From Thermoplasmata archaeon (GTDB lineage Archaea; Thermoplasmatota; Thermoplasmata; Thermoplasmatales; GCA-001856825), in the NCBI GenBank assembly GCA_021792355.1, contig JAJYUV010000001.1:62001-126000 (forward strand): 64,000 nucleotides of DNA. Direction: 5' to 3'. Below are positions 25,024-33,234 of this stretch, piece by piece. The notes under the pieces were generated by a model. The model did not search any database. It worked only from the letters and a program-made list of their open reading frames with translations, and had not been told where the DNA came from. Positions within the stretch are counted from its first letter, which is position 1, and each line of letters starts with the position of its first letter. Both the position numbers and the translations under genes were made by a program.

Positions 25024-26855
25024 AGAAACCGAGAGAATATAAGGGAATCGCAGGAGCGGCGTACGCCGCAGGTGGATTAGCTGTGCTTTTTGTTGTTTTA
25101 GGCTCGGCTTATTTTGGGGAAGGGATTGGCGTCTCACTGGCGATTGTTACCTTTATATTACTTTTTGCGGGATTTATGTATTGGCAGAAATCCTATCTTT
25201 CAAAACTGAACAACAAGTTAGTGATTACAGCAATGGTAGAAAATGTGCAACATGTGGGACAGGGAGAGGTTCGCAGGGTTCAGGAAGAAAGAAGAGCTAC
25301 CTATCCGAGAATTTTAGACCTTAATAAATATTTGAACTCAAAGGCGTCAAGAAACTTGACCATCGGGGGATTAAGCGGATCTGGAAAATCTGAAATGGTA
25401 TATTTCATCATTCAGCACATACGAAACAGAGAAGGCAAGGAGTTTAAGAAAATCATATTTCAATACAAAAATACAGACAAATATAGCTCGCTGGGAATAC
25501 CTACACTATTTCTCAAAAACTATGTGCCTAACGTATTTGAAGACACAAATGCTTTTGCGGAAGCTTGGAACGTGGCGTTTGGAGTTGATATTATTGGAAT
25601 CACCGCTAATGCCATTAATGATGTAGTTAAGAGTATTGCCCGACAATCGAGAAATTGGAAACAATTTAGCGAGGAAGTCAATCGCAGAATGAATGAGAAG
25701 ACAGACAACGTTACTTTGTCAGCTTTAAGCATAATCAAGGGACAAATGGAGCGTGTCTATTCAGAAAACATAATTAACTATTCCTTACCTGAAAGTATAG
25801 TCGTGGACGCTTCTGGACTGGACGTTAAGGGATTTTTGTTTTATTCCGAATACCTGTTACGCCAGCTTTTCCGAGAAGCTGTTAGTGGAAAGAGAGACAA
25901 TACTATGTTTTACATCGATGAGGTGCATCTGTACACGAGGTCGGGAAACACTATAATTTCAGATATTGCCCGTCTTGTGCGAAGTCGTGGGGCTTTGCTT
26001 GTTGCTACGCAATCGTTAGACAACATTCAGGGAGCTGTTTTTGACAATTCCGCCACTGCGTTCACTTCAAGACAGACAGGGAGCAAGAGCCTTCAAATGA
26101 TAAAGAGCATATCCGACCTTTACCATTTTGCCGTTAATTCCTTAAAAAAGCACGAATTTGTGGACTTGGTGCAAGAAGAACATCAGCAATTCATAGCCAT
26201 TTTTAAGCTGATTAACCCAAAACCAACCTTTTATTCTGTTACTGAATGGAAACCCGTACAGGAGCAGGAGCAGAAGGCACAAAAGAGCTACGAAAGCAAA
26301 GTGGACTATCCGAGCAAGATAATCGAGGCGTTGAGCAGACCTAAAAATATTCAAGAAATCGCTAAATGGCTGGCTAAGAACATACGGGATAGTGAGGACA
26401 GCAAGGACGTAAACTACTTCAAGCTCGCAATCAAAAACAGACTCGACCGAATGTATAGTAGTGGCGTTATTCTGGCTATGCCTAATTTAGATAGTGTTAA
26501 ATTTAAAATGATTAACGGTATTTTAAAAGTGTATAAGACTACTGAAACACCGTATTGCAGAAAAGGACAGTATCCAAGCGACTTACACGAATATGTTGTT
26601 AATCTGACCGCAGACGTGCTTTATCACAAGCACGTGCAGTTTAAGATTATGCCCTCTGGTATAGGAACGGCTGATATAGAGACCGACAAGTATGTTTTTG
26701 AAATTGAAACGGGATTGAAGCACGATATTAGCGACTTATTGCGCAGGGATGGGCAAGACAAGAGGAAACAGATAATCATTATACCGAACTCGGAAGCGAG
26801 AAGCCGTTACAAGAACGGCATTACTTTACACGAGCTGTGGGAGATGAAGCTATGA
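25020..26855 (+). CDS. Membrane-anchored FtsK/HerA-type ATPase with nuclease-like C-terminus
   Basis: A 611-residue protein in four parts. Two hydrophobic segments (about 10-30 and 34-54) anchor it. A P-loop ATPase follows with GLSGSGKS (117-124), Walker B MFYIDEVHL (about 296-304) and a sensor-like LVATQS, as in FtsK/HerA/VirB4-type DNA motors. Then comes a helical winged-helix-like region (about 430-510). The last 90 residues contain ADIETDKYVFEIETGLKHD with D552, E561, E563 and K567, then KQIIIIPN, resembling a PD-(D/E)xK nuclease core. A DNA-transfer or segregation motor is the likely role. The nuclease assignment is tentative. Confidence 0.75.
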   Translation: MKKPREYKGIAGAAYAAGGLAVLFVVLGSAYFGEGIGVSLAIVTFILLFAGFMYWQKSYLSKLNNKLVITAMVENVQHVGQGEVRRVQEERRATYPRILDLNKYLNSKASRNLTIGGLSGSGKSEMVYFIIQHIRNREGKEFKKIIFQYKNTDKYSSLGIPTLFLKNYVPNVFEDTNAFAEAWNVAFGVDIIGITANAINDVVKSIARQSRNWKQFSEEVNRRMNEKTDNVTLSALSIIKGQMERVYSENIINYSLPESIVVDASGLDVKGFLFYSEYLLRQLFREAVSGKRDNTMFYIDEVHLYTRSGNTIISDIARLVRSRGALLVATQSLDNIQGAVFDNSATAFTSRQTGSKSLQMIKSISDLYHFAVNSLKKHEFVDLVQEEHQQFIAIFKLINPKPTFYSVTEWKPVQEQEQKAQKSYESKVDYPSKIIEALSRPKNIQEIAKWLAKNIRDSEDSKDVNYFKLAIKNRLDRMYSSGVILAMPNLDSVKFKMINGILKVYKTTETPYCRKGQYPSDLHEYVVNLTADVLYHKHVQFKIMPSGIGTADIETDKYVFEIETGLKHDISDLLRRDGQDKRKQIIIIPNSEARSRYKNGITLHELWEMKL

Positions 26856-27439
26856 GTTCGTTTACGGAACGATTACTTGCTTCTTTCGGGATTTCTTTTG
26901 TTCCCGTAATAATGACAGGTTATAGCATCGTGGCTCTTGGCAATTCGTTTTATGACCTATTTATGGTGTGGTTCTTTGGCTTCGCAGTATTAACTTTCTT
27001 TGCATTCCTTTATTGGTCGGTATTAGGGAGTATACTATGGGCTATCGGACAAGCTTTCTGTATGCAATTTCTGGGTATCCCATTTGGTCTTGACCTTCTA
27101 ATAGGAACTCTGGCGGGAATATACTTCCCAGCCACTTTTGGACTTGCTTATCGCTCATTGAGGCAGACTGTATACATACCTGACGGGCCCAAATGGACTC
27201 CAAAGGACGAACCAAAAGAGCCAGAGGTAAAGGTCATTACCAAAGTTGTCGAGAGAGTGAAGGAAGTGCCGAGAAAACTAACGAGAGGAGAGTTGGGCAG
27301 AGTAATCAACTATTGGCAACAGAAGTTTAACGAAGCACCAGAAGGGAGCAGGGAGAGACAGGAAGCAAACGGGAAAATAAGGGAGTATCAAGATGAGTAC
27401 GAAGCAGGGAAAAATGAAAAGGGGGTGATAAAGAGATGA
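26852..27439 (+). CDS. Polytopic membrane protein with coiled-coil tail
   Basis: A 195-residue protein. Four hydrophobic segments fill the first half (about 12-32, 38-58, 62-80, 85-105). The second half is hydrophilic and helical, with a charged linker (KWTPKDEPKEPEVK) and a Lys/Glu-rich stretch likely to form a coiled coil (VVERVKEVPRKL to the end). The ATG at 26852 overlaps the stop of the ATPase gene (ATGA) and is preferred over an in-frame GTG at 26837. It probably forms a membrane complex with the ATPase. Not recognised as a known family. Confidence 0.6.
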   Translation: MSSFTERLLASFGISFVPVIMTGYSIVALGNSFYDLFMVWFFGFAVLTFFAFLYWSVLGSILWAIGQAFCMQFLGIPFGLDLLIGTLAGIYFPATFGLAYRSLRQTVYIPDGPKWTPKDEPKEPEVKVITKVVERVKEVPRKLTRGELGRVINYWQQKFNEAPEGSRERQEANGKIREYQDEYEAGKNEKGVIKR

Positions 27440-27660
27440 GAACTAAAACTGAAACTTATGCAGAGGATGAGGAAACGGACGAACACATAAGGCTGTTTAT
27501 CCAATGGTATGCGCTCTCACGTATGGTAGAAAAAGAAGGAGAGGAACTAAGGTTCTTTGACTTCTACGGAGAGAACTCAGATAGGTCTTCGTGGATATTT
27601 AGGGAATTACAGGAGAATGATTTTGACGAGGACTTTAATGTCGATATAAGGAAACTATGA
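27436..27660 (+). CDS. Small acidic element protein, unknown
   Basis: A 74-residue, strongly acidic protein (many Asp/Glu, e.g. YAEDEETDEHIRLF and ENDFDEDFNVDI) with a short aromatic middle (FFDFYGEN). It starts within the stop of the membrane protein gene (ATGA) and is the last gene of that operon; a poly-T run (TTTTCTTCTTCTTTTT) follows its stop. DNA mimicry or regulation of the ATPase are possibilities only. No family recognised. Confidence 0.5.
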   Translation: MRTKTETYAEDEETDEHIRLFIQWYALSRMVEKEGEELRFFDFYGENSDRSSWIFRELQENDFDEDFNVDIRKL

Positions 27661-27729
27661 AAGTAGTTTTCTTCTTCTTTTTAAACGATAGGTATTTAAA
27701 TCTTTAATTCTAAATATTATTGTGAGAGT

Positions 27730-27924
27730 ATGCCGAACCAGCACAGGATTATTGATTACATCGTGAGCAAGGACACAGAGATTTGCGTAGTATGTGGCAA
27801 GGAGATACACGAATGGGAACATATAGAGACGTATTACGGGGTTAATTCACACAAGGAGTGCAGTAAGGTATTCAAGAACAAGAGGAAGGTCAAGCTCAAG
27901 AGCAGAGGTGTTAGAACACTTTAA
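27730..27924 (+). CDS. Small zinc-binding protein of the element
   Basis: A 64-residue protein with CVVCGKEI (about residues 19-26), then HEWEHIETYYGVNSHKEC, giving a CxxC and an HxxxC pair able to bind one zinc. The C-terminus is very basic (KNKRKVKLKSRGVR), suggesting nucleic acid binding. A fresh promoter box (AGGTATTTAAATC, about 27689-27701) precedes it by about 30 bases, so it heads a second short operon running to 28685. Confidence 0.6.
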   Translation: MPNQHRIIDYIVSKDTEICVVCGKEIHEWEHIETYYGVNSHKECSKVFKNKRKVKLKSRGVRTL

Positions 27925-27933
27925 AGTGATAAT

Positions 27934-28224
27934 ATGCAGACAACCAAGAACAAGATATCCAAGATGGAAAGAGGCGTCAGGGACGTCTTGAATGGGAAAG
28001 TGATATGGGTAGAATATGACGACATAGACCTATCCATATTTGAGGAAGTCTATCAAGACGAGAAACAGGGCTTAGGCGTATACTATCCCATCTATCGTGA
28101 CGGGAGTTGTGCAGAACCGCATTACATCAGGTTTTTTGTTTCCGATAGTGGTATGAGCCTTGAATTGGGGACAAGGCAGGAATACGAGTTCTTGAGAGCA
28201 AAGAAGCTACTTAGAAGGTGGTAG
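27934..28224 (+). CDS. Element protein of unknown function, 96 residues
   Basis: A soluble, mixed-charge protein (KNKISKMERGVRDVLNGKVI ... RRW) with no recognisable domain. It sits nine bases after the zinc-binding protein gene and one base before the next start, so it belongs to the same operon. The predicted pattern alternates short strands in the middle (VIWVEYDDIDLSI, LGVYYPIYRD, YIRFFVSDSG) with a C-terminal helix. Not identified. Confidence 0.5.
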   Translation: MQTTKNKISKMERGVRDVLNGKVIWVEYDDIDLSIFEEVYQDEKQGLGVYYPIYRDGSCAEPHYIRFFVSDSGMSLELGTRQEYEFLRAKKLLRRW

Positions 28225-28225
28225 A

Positions 28226-28543
28226 ATGACTGAACAGGAAACAACGAATGATGGAAAAGACCCATATCTGATGAACAAGGACGAGCTGATTGGGAAGGAG
28301 CTAAAGGTGCTTGACATACAGCACATAGAAGCACCATCACGCCCTTTCAGCATATATATCTGTGTCGATACACAGACCAATAAGGAAGTCCATTTTTACG
28401 GCAGTTCCGTAATGGATAAAATTGCAGTCCAGAAAGGCGACAAGGTGGAGATTGAAAGCAAGATTAGCGAAGCAGGAAGGAAGTATTACTACTTCGTGAA
28501 ACTGAAATACGTTGGTGGGAAGAATGAGAAGGATATGCCCTAA
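28226..28543 (+). CDS. Element protein of unknown function, 105 residues, OB-like pattern
   Basis: A 105-residue soluble protein. The first 25 residues are polar; the rest shows five short predicted strands (ELKVLDIQHI, FSIYICVDTQ, KEVHFYGSS, GDKVEIESKI, KYYYFVKLKYV) in the order expected of an OB-fold. OB-fold single-strand DNA-binding proteins are common in plasmids, so this is a reasonable hypothesis but not an identification. It overlaps the zinc-ribbon gene that follows by 20 bases. Confidence 0.5.
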   Translation: MTEQETTNDGKDPYLMNKDELIGKELKVLDIQHIEAPSRPFSIYICVDTQTNKEVHFYGSSVMDKIAVQKGDKVEIESKISEAGRKYYYFVKLKYVGGKNEKDMP

Positions 28544-28685
28544 GTGTTCCAGCCCAATGAGCCAATATGAAGATTCCAACCTTTATGTGTGCATTAAGCA
28601 CGGTTGGTTTACCTGGACTTATGAAGGATGGAAACGACCACCGAAGAAAAGGGATGGTAGGCAAAAAAGTAAAGCCTACACGTAA
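28524..28685 (+). CDS. 53-residue zinc-ribbon protein
   Basis: A short gene found by reading the frame: MRRICPKCSSPMSQYEDS, then NLYVCIKHGWFTWTYEGW and a basic tail (KRPPKKRDGRQKSK). The CPKC knuckle plus a C/H pair can bind one zinc. It starts inside the end of the previous gene and stops at TAA 28683-28685. A hairpin (GCCTA-CACGT / ACGTG-T-TAGGC, about 28673-28704) over its stop could act as a terminator between the convergent genes. Confidence 0.55.
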   Translation: MRRICPKCSSPMSQYEDSNLYVCIKHGWFTWTYEGWKRPPKKRDGRQKSKAYT

Positions 28686-28696
28686 ATGACGTGTCT

Positions 28697-28903
28697 TTAG
28701 GCGTTGTGTTCGACACGCAGAAGGTTCTTTAGGCTACTTTCTGGATAGCCTAACTCACGGAGTTTGTCCTTTGCATCAAGCTCAAGACATATCCAGCACA
28801 GATAGCCCGTCACTTCAAAGACCGCACGACTGAACCTGTGGAGATGAGTGACGTGTTTCTGGCTATATACTCCGTAGACGATTCCTTTGTTGTCGTAGTC
28901 CAT
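28697..28903 (-). CDS. Small element protein, minus strand
   Basis: A 68-residue frame, MDYDNKGIVYGVYSQKH ... GYLCWICLELDAKDKLRELGY ... LLRVEHNA. It contains a CWIC pair and an amphipathic C-terminal helix. It is convergent with the zinc-ribbon gene. Composition looks coding and nothing else explains the stretch, but no family is recognised; coding status is moderate. Confidence 0.4.
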   Translation of the reverse strand: MDYDNKGIVYGVYSQKHVTHLHRFSRAVFEVTGYLCWICLELDAKDKLRELGYPESSLKNLLRVEHNA

Positions 28904-29965
28904 TTTGTCTACCTATTGAATATCACAAGCCAGCTAATCAGTTTTTATGACTCGTGTTGGCTACTGTGTGTCTAATCGTGTATGCCATTTTAGCGGTTCT
29001 GTGAGCAATCCAAAGGATTGTATTTCTTCCTCACTTGTGAGAAACGATAAAGATGATTGCTACCTATCCAGATAGATACCGTATTCCGCTCCGTACGGCA
29101 ATTCACCCCTACCCCTCTTGCCGTACTACGCTCTAACAACCCCCAACCTCGCTCCGCACAAGTTCGTAGCACAGGGCTCTAAACCACCGCCTACCCCCTG
29201 AACGGGAGATAGGCTACCGCTACGGGCAAAATTCACCCCGTCCTGCTTCGCAGTCCACCCCTCTTTTGCCCTTCGCTGTGGTTTGTGCTTTCCATTCCCT
29301 ACGCTTCGCTTCGGTCATTCCAAGCACCCGTGCCCTGTGCTACGCACCCACACGTGTAAACCCGTGTGGGCACTTCGCCACTTCGTGGCTCGTGGTTTTG
29401 CTTCGCAAAACTGCTCCGCTCGGTCGGAGAGGGGGTTCGCAGACCTGCCCTAAATTTTTCTTAGTGTAATAATACGGGCAGGTCTTTGCGACAAACTTCT
29501 TAGAAAGAAGTTTGAACAAGAACAGAGGGTTCTCAGAGGTCCGCTCACCAATTAATGAAAAATTAGCGGATTTCCTGCCACCATACCTTTTCTCGAAAAA
29601 GTTGGCAAAAAGAGAATGCATAAAATAGTTATATGATTATTAATCATATAGGAATATAAAAATGTTAAAATACTATTGAATTATAGGTTATGTAAGCCAT
29701 CGATTTTCCCTGAAAGATGCAGGGAAAAAGAGAAATATTGCATTCTTTATGGGAATATTCCTGTGTTCAAGCTTGATCGGTGAATATTCAGAGTCTTACT
29801 CGAAATCCTCTTGTGGTAATTGGTTTTACAAGAGTTTAATATTTTCGCAGATAATCAATAATTCCATTTCAAGTACCCTATAGCATGTTAAATGAATGAC
29901 CGTAACTGATTCAGTATTCAGTTTCTGTCCAGAATTTTTTATATAAAACTGGTTATGGGGTAGTC
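28904..29965. other. 1.06-kb noncoding region: C-rich hairpin cluster and AT-rich end
   Basis: The plus strand of about 29090-29460 is strongly C-rich and clearly more GC-rich than its surroundings. Inverted repeats crowd it: TACGGCAA/TTGCCGTA (29094-29124), GGGCAAAA/TTTTGCCC (29224-29271), CCCACACG/CGTGTGGG (29347-29370), GTTTTGC/GCAAAAC (29395-29411), AGACCTGCCC/GGGCAGGTCT (29441-29485) and AAACTTCTT/AAGAAGTTT (29492-29512). The first two hairpins share similar loops (TTCACCCC ... ACCCCTC). The last 300 bases are AT-rich with a promoter box (TTTTATATAAAA, about 29936) for the antiporter gene. No frame looks coding. A replication origin, transfer origin or structured RNA are candidates. Confidence 0.55.
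29631..29649. repeat. Near-perfect 19-bp palindrome
   Basis: ATATGATTA-T-TAATCATAT: two 9-base arms around a single central base, followed by AT-rich sequence (GGAATATAAAAATG). It sits directly after the C-rich hairpin cluster. The symmetry fits a dimeric repressor or replication-protein site; it is too short and A/T-rich for a terminator. Confidence 0.5.
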
Positions 29966-31132
29966 ATGCCGGACCTGATAACTACCATACTTCTGCTGCT
30001 TGTTCTTGGGATAGGTCTTGGAGAACTATTAAATCTGTTTGGCCTTCCAGAGGTGGTCGGGGCAATCATAGCAGGAATAATACTTGGTCCAGCAGTGATA
30101 GGCATTATCCTTCCAACATCAAATCTATCAACAATTAGCCTGCTAGCATTATTCTTCATCATTCTTCAGATTGGAATAGAGGCTTCATCTGATATATTTT
30201 CAAAGAACACAAAATATGTAACTGGTTTTGCGCTTTCATCCTTTATAGTTCCGTTTCTCTTGATGTCATTAGGCTCTTTTTATCTTTTCAAGTTGCCTTA
30301 TCTGGAAGCTGTAAGCATTTCGCTCTCAGTGAGTATCCCCTCAATTTCCATAACTTCAGTTCTACTGGTAAAATCTGGTCTCATTAAAATGGAAGACGGC
30401 ATGAGACTTCTTGGTGGCGTGGCAATGAGCGATACAGTAGCCTTCATAATCCTGGTCTCGTTCCATAGGCAACTCTTCAGCATAGCATTAGACTCAATTT
30501 CATTTGTTGTGTTTCTAGTTTGCCTGTACTTTCTTGACATGATCCTGAAGTCAAAATCGGAACACTTAGTCAGGGGTTTTAACAGACTTAGCGAAACTCA
30601 TAAGGAAGCCATAATTTTTGCAGTTGTCATTGTTATGGGGCTTGCAGTATCATCGTTTTTTGAATTCATTGGTATCACATTTGTCCTTGGAGCCTTCTTT
30701 TCCGGCCTGATAATCCACCAGAATTCAGTTGGGGAGCAAACCTATGGAGTGTTGAAGAGAACATTCCAGCGAATAAACTCCAGTTTCTTCATACCTTTGT
30801 TTTTCAGCATATCTGGACTTGAAATGACCCTTATTCCGATATCTTATCTTCCGTATCTTGTGTTTCTAATTGTAGTGACAGCCTCAATTGGCGGATTTGC
30901 AGCTTATCAGTTTTCAAAGCTCTTCATGAAGGAGATCGCCCCAAAAGTTTCTTTAGGCATATTTGGAGGAAGAGGGGCGGTAGGAATCATCATAGCATCA
31001 ATTGCACTTTCAAACGGCTTTATCAACAGCACATTATACTCAGTGTCCATTTTTGCAACTATAATCATGGCCGTATCTTTCACATTTGTTTTTGAACGAT
31101 CCATAAAGGTGAGTCAACCTTTAGGGGAGTAG
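29966..31132 (+). CDS. CPA2-family cation:proton antiporter (KefB/NapA-like)
   Basis: Membrane antiporter of 388 residues with 11-13 hydrophobic segments, exchanging Na+ or K+ for protons. Typical features are LGIGLGELLNLFGLPEVVGAIIAGIILGP near the start, a conserved GRGAVG motif near the end and AFFSGLIIHQN in the middle. There is no C-terminal NAD-binding (TrkA-N) domain, so it is the short form. The ATG lies about 20 bases after a TATA box (TTTATATAAA), as for leaderless genes. It lies inside the element limits, with no small-gene module around it, and is convergent with the permease genes. Confidence 0.87.
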   Translation: MPDLITTILLLLVLGIGLGELLNLFGLPEVVGAIIAGIILGPAVIGIILPTSNLSTISLLALFFIILQIGIEASSDIFSKNTKYVTGFALSSFIVPFLLMSLGSFYLFKLPYLEAVSISLSVSIPSISITSVLLVKSGLIKMEDGMRLLGGVAMSDTVAFIILVSFHRQLFSIALDSISFVVFLVCLYFLDMILKSKSEHLVRGFNRLSETHKEAIIFAVVIVMGLAVSSFFEFIGITFVLGAFFSGLIIHQNSVGEQTYGVLKRTFQRINSSFFIPLFFSISGLEMTLIPISYLPYLVFLIVVTASIGGFAAYQFSKLFMKEIAPKVSLGIFGGRGAVGIIIASIALSNGFINSTLYSVSIFATIIMAVSFTFVFERSIKVSQPLGE

Positions 31133-31234
31133 ACTGATGGATAGGAAACAGCACAATTCTACACCTTTGCCTACTAGAATGTGATAACAGGTAAAGGATG
31201 TGTGGAGTTGTTTGATCTATTGTTTTCAAAGCGA

Positions 31235-33082
31235 CTAGATGTCTGAATTTTCCGGTTGCTGAGCCTGCCCTATCCCTCCCAGCGACATGATGACTTCTCT
31301 TTCCCGGACTGTACCAGAAAATTTCCCTTGAGAGTCAACAATGGAAAGAATTGGGATCCTGCTCTCCTTGAATGTCCTTATTATGTCTATGACGTCACTT
31401 TCCCTGCCTATGGTCACAGGACGTTCCAGCCAGAGGTCTTTCACCTTCATTCTACTCAGATCCTTTTCGGTGAGCATAAAGACATCCCTCAAAATGAGCG
31501 TACCAACAGGCACGGAGTTTTGATCGGTCACAGCGGCTCCTGGGGAGTCCATGGATACGCATTTTTCCATGGCGGTCATTACTGAATCATCCATACTTAC
31601 CACCACATCAGGAAGAGCGCTTCTTATTTTCAAGCTTGTAAGATCCTTGAATCTTTCAGCTACCGAAATTTCTCCTCTGGTCAGCTTGGCCAAATAAGGT
31701 GTCCTCATCACAATATCCCTTATGTCCATGATTATGTAACCTGCAACTATCCATACCAGGAAGAAAGTCGAATATATGATCAGGGTGGAATAAGCCGAAT
31801 ATACTAGTTCCACTGAAGTGATAAGGGCTGCTGCTCCGGCCAGGATAGCCTCTTTATAGTCGACCATGAACTGCAATAAGCCTTTTGAACCCCTAAGTAT
31901 AAGTCTTCTCCCTCTACGGATGCCGATCCTCATCAGTGATGCTCCTGCCATAATGTGAATGAAAAGGCCTCCGAGTGAAGCAATTGTTCCAAGAATTATG
32001 AAAGTGGCATATGCGGGAAGGAAAGCTAGCATGATGGAGGGAATCACTATGATTACAGCAGAAACTGTTAAATTTGCACTTATGGGCTGTTCCTTGAGTT
32101 TCCTTGCAAAAAATGTAGGAAAAGTCCTGTCAAAACCCATTCTGAATATAGTTCTAGAAGCTGCAGAGCCGAAAGACAGGATTGCAAGCATCCCGTCATT
32201 TATGGCTGCTATAGATACGGCATAAATTATGTACCTGCTGTATACGGAGAAGTGCCTTGAAAGGATTGAAAGGACCGGCAACCCGGAACTGCCGAAGGGA
32301 ATTGATATATTCTTCTGGAGGAGCAGGTTGGATATGGCGTAGATGAAGAAAGTTGCCAGCAATCCTCCGGTAAGGATTACCGAAATGGCAGATCTTCCCA
32401 CAACTTTCTCCGCATTCTTTACTTCTCCGGAAATGGGGGCAATCGCTCCATAGCCGGTGGGAATTCCCATGGCGAAAAGGATGCCAAGTGCAAAGGCTCC
32501 TCCGGTAATGTGCGTTGCACTAGGGTTCGGTATATACGCAGAACCTCCGGTCAGGTAAAATGATAGGACTATAATGAACAGGATAATTCCTATTTCGATT
32601 ATACCTGTATAGATCGCATATTTTGCCGACGGCTTAATGCCAACAATAAGGAAAAAAGATGCTGGCAAAACAATAACTAAAAGTGTCAGGTATACTGAGA
32701 AACCGAAAATCGCCGAAACCACATATACTGCACCGATCACATATGCCAGGCCAAATAGCAAAGAATAGAAAAGGTACACCCATCCAGTGCTGAAACCGAC
32801 CCTTTCTGAAAGGACCTGAAAAGCATAAGTATAGTATCCTCCAGATGTCCTGAACCTTCTGGACAGCTGCATTACTACAAGACCGTTGATCAGCACAAGC
32901 AGGGTGCCAATTATCATTATCAGTGGCGAAAGCAAACCTCCATAGGAAAGTGCGACCGCTCCGTAAGTCAACAGGCTCAGTAGCGGCGACATTCCTCCAA
33001 AGGAAAGAAAGAAAACATCCCTGAATGAGAGGTGCCTTGGGAGTTCCATTTTGGAATCATGTTCAGAGCTTAAATCAGTCAA
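31235..33082 (-). CDS. APC-family amino-acid permease with CBS pair
   Basis: A 615-residue protein: about 12 membrane segments (residues 20-450) of the amino acid-polyamine-organocation family, with the family start FRDVFFLSFGGMSPLLSLLTY, then a soluble tail. The tail (about 490-605) holds two CBS-like motifs (VVVSMDDSVMTAMEKCVS and PVTIGRESDVIDIIRTFKESRIPILSIVD), which usually sense adenosyl nucleotides. The tail could gate uptake according to energy state. It is paralogous to the permease encoded just upstream, which lacks the tail. Substrate unknown. Confidence 0.88.
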   Translation of the reverse strand: MTDLSSEHDSKMELPRHLSFRDVFFLSFGGMSPLLSLLTYGAVALSYGGLLSPLIMIIGTLLVLINGLVVMQLSRRFRTSGGYYTYAFQVLSERVGFSTGWVYLFYSLLFGLAYVIGAVYVVSAIFGFSVYLTLLVIVLPASFFLIVGIKPSAKYAIYTGIIEIGIILFIIVLSFYLTGGSAYIPNPSATHITGGAFALGILFAMGIPTGYGAIAPISGEVKNAEKVVGRSAISVILTGGLLATFFIYAISNLLLQKNISIPFGSSGLPVLSILSRHFSVYSRYIIYAVSIAAINDGMLAILSFGSAASRTIFRMGFDRTFPTFFARKLKEQPISANLTVSAVIIVIPSIMLAFLPAYATFIILGTIASLGGLFIHIMAGASLMRIGIRRGRRLILRGSKGLLQFMVDYKEAILAGAAALITSVELVYSAYSTLIIYSTFFLVWIVAGYIIMDIRDIVMRTPYLAKLTRGEISVAERFKDLTSLKIRSALPDVVVSMDDSVMTAMEKCVSMDSPGAAVTDQNSVPVGTLILRDVFMLTEKDLSRMKVKDLWLERPVTIGRESDVIDIIRTFKESRIPILSIVDSQGKFSGTVREREVIMSLGGIGQAQQPENSDI

Positions 33083-33234
33083 TATGCAAGTTGAATAGTG
33101 TTATGTAAAAATAGTTTTGTTTTATAATATCATGCGATAACTCAATCAAAGAAATAACTTCAATGATAAAGATGGGTGGGGTTTTTGGAAAATTATTCTG
33201 TATGCATATCAAACTTTCTTTTTGTAGTCCTTTG

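Noticed and set aside
29266..29469. Open frame in the C-rich hairpin region
   Set aside because: The translation (MPFAVVCAFHSLRFASV...) reflects the C-rich composition and repeated CTTCG motifs; the hairpins explain the sequence better.
29340..29621. Minus-strand frame in the hairpin region
   Set aside because: Same reason; it runs through several perfect inverted repeats and has no recognisable motif or promoter.
28904..29630. CRISPR array
   Set aside because: The repeats are inverted, not direct, and differ in sequence; there are no regular spacers and no cas genes.
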